Shown in pieces: positions 40,701-42,101 of a stretch of DNA of 42,101 nt. Where the stretch lies: the IMG/VR virus record IMGVR_UViG_3300046673_000046, positions 1 through 42,101 of that record, one strand, 5' to 3'. The translations under genes and the position numbers were made by a program. Every line of letters begins with the position of its first letter. Position 1 is the first letter of the stretch. The notes beneath the pieces were generated by a model. That model was not told where the DNA came from. It ran no database searches and worked only from the letters and a program-made list of their open reading frames with translations. This DNA comes from a virus.

Positions 40701-41410
40701 TTTAGGCCACTTATAGCGGTTCTTGATTTAACCCCTGAGCTGTCCATCTGAGCAATCGATGCGGTCATATCATCGACGCTAACACCGGCTGCCGCATATG
40801 TCGGCCCGGCCTTTATCATATCACTTTGTAGCTGAGAGACTGGGATGTGAGCGTACTGCGAAGCTTGGGTAATGTCGTTAAGTGACGCCGCCATACTGGA
40901 CGCTGGTTCATGAAACTGTGCAAAGGTCTTCATTAACTGGTCGGTATCTGTCGCCACGCTTGTGCCTGTTACCGTGGCGAACTCTTCAAAAGCAGACGTA
41001 AGTGATGTGACCGCTGCTTGCGTTGGCGGTACGCCGCCCTGCATATCTTTAAGTCGGTCATAGACCGTAGAGACCGCAGTGGCGGCGTCAGCAGAACTTA
41101 TAGGGAAGTTACCAAAAACAGTGTTGAACGATCCCTTTAAGCCATTAAGTGCCGTGCCAGTTGCGCCGGTTTGTTTCTCTATAGATTTATAGGCGCCGTC
41201 AACATCCTCAGCAGACTTTACGGCGAATGCGGCAATTGCTACACCTGCAACACCGACACCTGCCGCAGCCATCGTGCCGATGCTGCCTAACTTACTACCT
41301 AAGCTGCTACCTAAGTCCTCGCCTTCACCTTTCGCCTCAGCCATCCCCGCTTTAAGTTGGGTAAGGTCTGCCCCGAACTTAACAACGATGTCAGATCCAG
41401 TGCCTACCAC
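37712..41410 (-). CDS. tape measure protein
   Basis: A 1,232-residue protein starting with GTG, with GGGGTGA upstream. The first 300 residues match the TP901-type tape measure core ('SAEDVDGAYKSIEKQTGATG', 'SAFEEFATVTGTSVATDTDQLMKTFAQF', 'MIKAGPTYAAAGVSVDDM'). The middle has several hydrophobic segments (340-550), and the C-terminus carries Trp-rich tandem repeats. It sets tail length and is ejected at infection; about 1,230 residues predicts a tail of roughly 180 nm by the usual 0.15 nm per residue rule. Confidence 0.9.
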   Translation of the reverse strand: MVGTGSDIVVKFGADLTQLKAGMAEAKGEGEDLGSSLGSKLGSIGTMAAAGVGVAGVAIAAFAVKSAEDVDGAYKSIEKQTGATGTALNGLKGSFNTVFGNFPISSADAATAVSTVYDRLKDMQGGVPPTQAAVTSLTSAFEEFATVTGTSVATDTDQLMKTFAQFHEPASSMAASLNDITQASQYAHIPVSQLQSDMIKAGPTYAAAGVSVDDMTASIAQMDSSGVKSRTAISGLNTGMAALEKSGDTSKQAFSTLTQELDKYATTGVKTGEVSKLSGTALVQLTAAAKSGAFDFDTLTGKMYTNSGAMEKSYEDTRTFSQRLDIFKNKLELAFAPLGESIIGLLESFLAAITPLLPIITSLVTVFTSLPMPIQMIGMAFIGLVGGVGALQMVLKLFDMSITKLPADIAKVTSALKDMNLQSKVTNLVAPKVGGGGAAGEAAEGAEVAEGGGAAGEAEGVATGLGAAAGEGGILAGVLAPITALLGGMLAPIMGTVTGIAGAVTSGGSFLEIIGSIAMAFNPITIAIAAIGAGFMLLYATSNTFRTSIGALVSQFMSLLGWVKELVGDLTSLNFSKFSTDLVSGIKGGLDTVKNDIMGLPGMLVTAIGESVTTIGGIFDKIGGMLMGAFNSVKNIDWGGMVNGLLTAIDNVLTGLLNFDPTSMINNIINAIGAAFDSLFGGGGGSSTSPTGTKVSGGMSKGLSDGVSKAGPDILGKLGDVFVKLMELLPTIFIKVATALGEALAKVDLGQIGGKILTAMETAFVTFWSTVGAIVPKIGGWMLSAFVTFWSAVPGYLSQIGGWMLNAFKTVWGPVGNDLKNALMGALGGIGAALGGAFDSLKKIDWGGAILNLFKLLGSMGVALGTALLNAFKMVNWLQIFTLIFVTLVYFGQAILKALTGIDWGGALLKLWTALSTGFDKVLNILETRDWGGMALAIWNALIAKLTGIVNWFKGLDWGGYATTVWNALTGAIGGMVTWLQGLPWATWATDLWNALTGAIGGMVTWLKGLPWADWATGLWNDIVSALGGFGTWLLTAAEGFFTGLPGKITSAVSGFGDWLLTGAAGFFTGLPGGIKGQIGGLGDWLTTAAAGFFTGIPGAFQSALGQVHVTLDTTPPFLHISLGAEGALVPAKPGGSLYLLGEANEEELVVPRRRWGEDWSSLVASYGGSFASGGIVGSTNTPSGTVRTSQTSSSSQTINYNTYVSVDSENVTRKVLMSNLELERYHHMNGF
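38393..38515. repeat. 27-codon direct repeat within the tape measure gene
   Basis: A 42-bp exact repeat at 38393-38434 and 38474-38515, 81 bp apart, encodes part of a 27-residue unit containing 'WNALTGAIGGMVTWL' and 'GLPWA'. Further diverged copies flank it. Such repeats can change tail length by recombination. Confidence 0.8.
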
Positions 41411-41916
41411 TATTCACCCCACGGTGCTTTTCCAAAGACCTTCGGATCAACTTTCTTAATCTCGATCCCGCCCTCTAATACGATAGAATCTTCCGCGGCT
41501 TCCGGTCCGCAACAGATGATCGCTATGTTCTCTGCTTCTGTCCATTCTTCTGAATCCTTCTTAACTGTCTCAGGATCGAGCCCGCGCTGTTCAAGGATCT
41601 GGTGCGTCGTCATTAAAAGCAGTTCATCGCGTGGGATTGCCGGACGCATTGGTATATCTATCTTTTCAATTACTTCATCAGGTACATACTCTTCATACCA
41701 CGGCAGAATATCCTGAATCGTTACGACTGGTTGTTTCTCGTCCCATCGGTTTGAGTTGGCGATTGTAACCATGAGTTGAGCGTTTCTGATTTGCTCTAGT
41801 TTCTCACGTTCTTCCCACCCGCGATAGAGTTGTGTGAACTGAAACGGCGTTAAGGCAAACAGTTCATCGTGTGTAAGGTGTAGCACCCCGAACGCCGCTT
41901 CCATTATCGCGGACAT
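41410..41916 (-). CDS. tail assembly chaperone, frameshift extension
   Basis: A 168-residue frame; an ATG at 41916 exists, but the same frame is open to the slippery site at 41931-41937, so this part is probably made as the C-terminal half of a fused protein, as in lambda gpGT. The sequence 'AAFGVLHLTHDELFALTPFQFTQLYRGWEEREKLEQIR' is typical of tail chaperones. It bridges tape measure and tail tube during assembly. Its stop overlaps the tape measure start. Confidence 0.8.
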   Translation of the reverse strand: MSAIMEAAFGVLHLTHDELFALTPFQFTQLYRGWEEREKLEQIRNAQLMVTIANSNRWDEKQPVVTIQDILPWYEEYVPDEVIEKIDIPMRPAIPRDELLLMTTHQILEQRGLDPETVKKDSEEWTEAENIAIICCGPEAAEDSIVLEGGIEIKKVDPKVFGKAPWGE

Positions 41917-41927
41917 ATCGAGACGGG

Positions 41928-42101
41928 TTACTTTTTTGCTTCGCCCTCCACACCTTCAACAAGGGTCTCTGTAAACTCTTTCTGGTCTACATCCTCTTTG
42001 ATCTCTACCGGAACGACGCCCTCAAAGGCAATGTTCATCGCCGTCATTATCTGCGCTAACACATCGGTCATCGTTTCGCAACCGAGGACTTTATACGCAA
42101 T
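41928..42101 (-). CDS. tail assembly chaperone, upstream part, partial
   Basis: The visible 57 residues (IAYKVLGCETMTDVLAQIM... EGEAKK) end at TAA 41928-41930 and the start lies beyond the right edge. The acidic C-terminus and the slippery A AAA AAG just before its stop match the gpG-type chaperone of siphoviruses. Confidence 0.75.
   Translation of the reverse strand: MAYKVLGCETMTDVLAQIMTAMNIAFEGVVPVEIKEDVDQKEFTETLVEGVEGEAKK
41931..41937 (-). promoter_or_regulatory. -1 ribosomal frameshift site
   Basis: Read on the minus strand: A AAA AAG, followed directly by the in-frame TAA. A -1 slip leads into GTA ACC CGT and then the 41410-41916 frame with no intervening stop. This heptamer is among the most efficient known slippery sites. 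Confidence 0.8.

Noticed and set aside
1-42101. CRISPR array
   Set aside because: No series of regularly spaced direct repeats with unique spacers; the repeats found are coding duplications or operator dyads.

Overview
This window looks like part of the genome of a tailed virus (Caudoviricetes, HK97-type head, siphovirus-like long tail) that infects an archaeon, probably a Methanosarcina-like euryarchaeote. Evidence for an archaeal host: TATA-type promoters about 26-27 nt upstream of apparently leaderless starts (portal, an HNH gene), strong AGGTGA/GGAGGTGAT ribosome sites elsewhere, many small zinc-ribbon and ribbon-helix-helix proteins, a VapB-like antitoxin, and an IS605-family remnant of a type common in methanogens. 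The host is an inference; no host gene is present. Nearly everything is transcribed from the minus strand; only 23.9-26.9 kb (methyltransferase, IS605 remnant, antitoxin-like genes) runs on the plus strand.

Read in the direction of transcription (right to left): 42.1-37.7 kb holds the tail assembly chaperone pair with a -1 slippery site and the tape measure protein. 37.7-28.8 kb holds a very large mosaic distal-tail protein, a Gp37-like tail protein, lectin-like, glycosidase-like and thioredoxin-like proteins and a beta-helix spike. 28.8-27.1 kb holds small membrane proteins (holin candidates) and an HNH-like protein. 27.0-23.9 kb is the plus-strand accessory region. 23.6-21.2 kb has two HNH genes, small regulators and a candidate structured RNA. 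21.2-10.6 kb holds a glycosidase-like/lectin protein, the small terminase subunit, and a large terminase split into separate ATPase and nuclease genes around an intein-bearing metallophosphoesterase. After these come an HNH, a papain-like protease/lectin, an SPP1 gp7/Mu F-like protein and a RecU/Hjc-like resolvase. 10.5-8.4 kb is an operon of tiny membrane, zinc and DNA-binding proteins. 8.2 kb to the left edge holds portal, prohead protease, major capsid protein and head-tail connector or decoration proteins. The left edge (connectors) would run naturally into the right edge (tail chaperones) if the genome is circularly permuted, so this may be most of one genome. No DNA polymerase, helicase or integrase is seen.

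Most striking points: (i) five otherwise convincing genes have no ATG, GTG or TTG start where needed but have an AUA at the right place, three of them in AUAG/AUAA overlaps with the preceding stop; (ii) a roughly 185-nt candidate RNA with a compound helix and a terminal T-run; (iii) four copies of a 16-bp dyad next to operon starts; (iv) a family of related 'Y-I/M-E-T-Y' domains in tail and lysis-type proteins, one of them nested in a tail protein that also carries a CPPC thioredoxin domain and a zinc finger.
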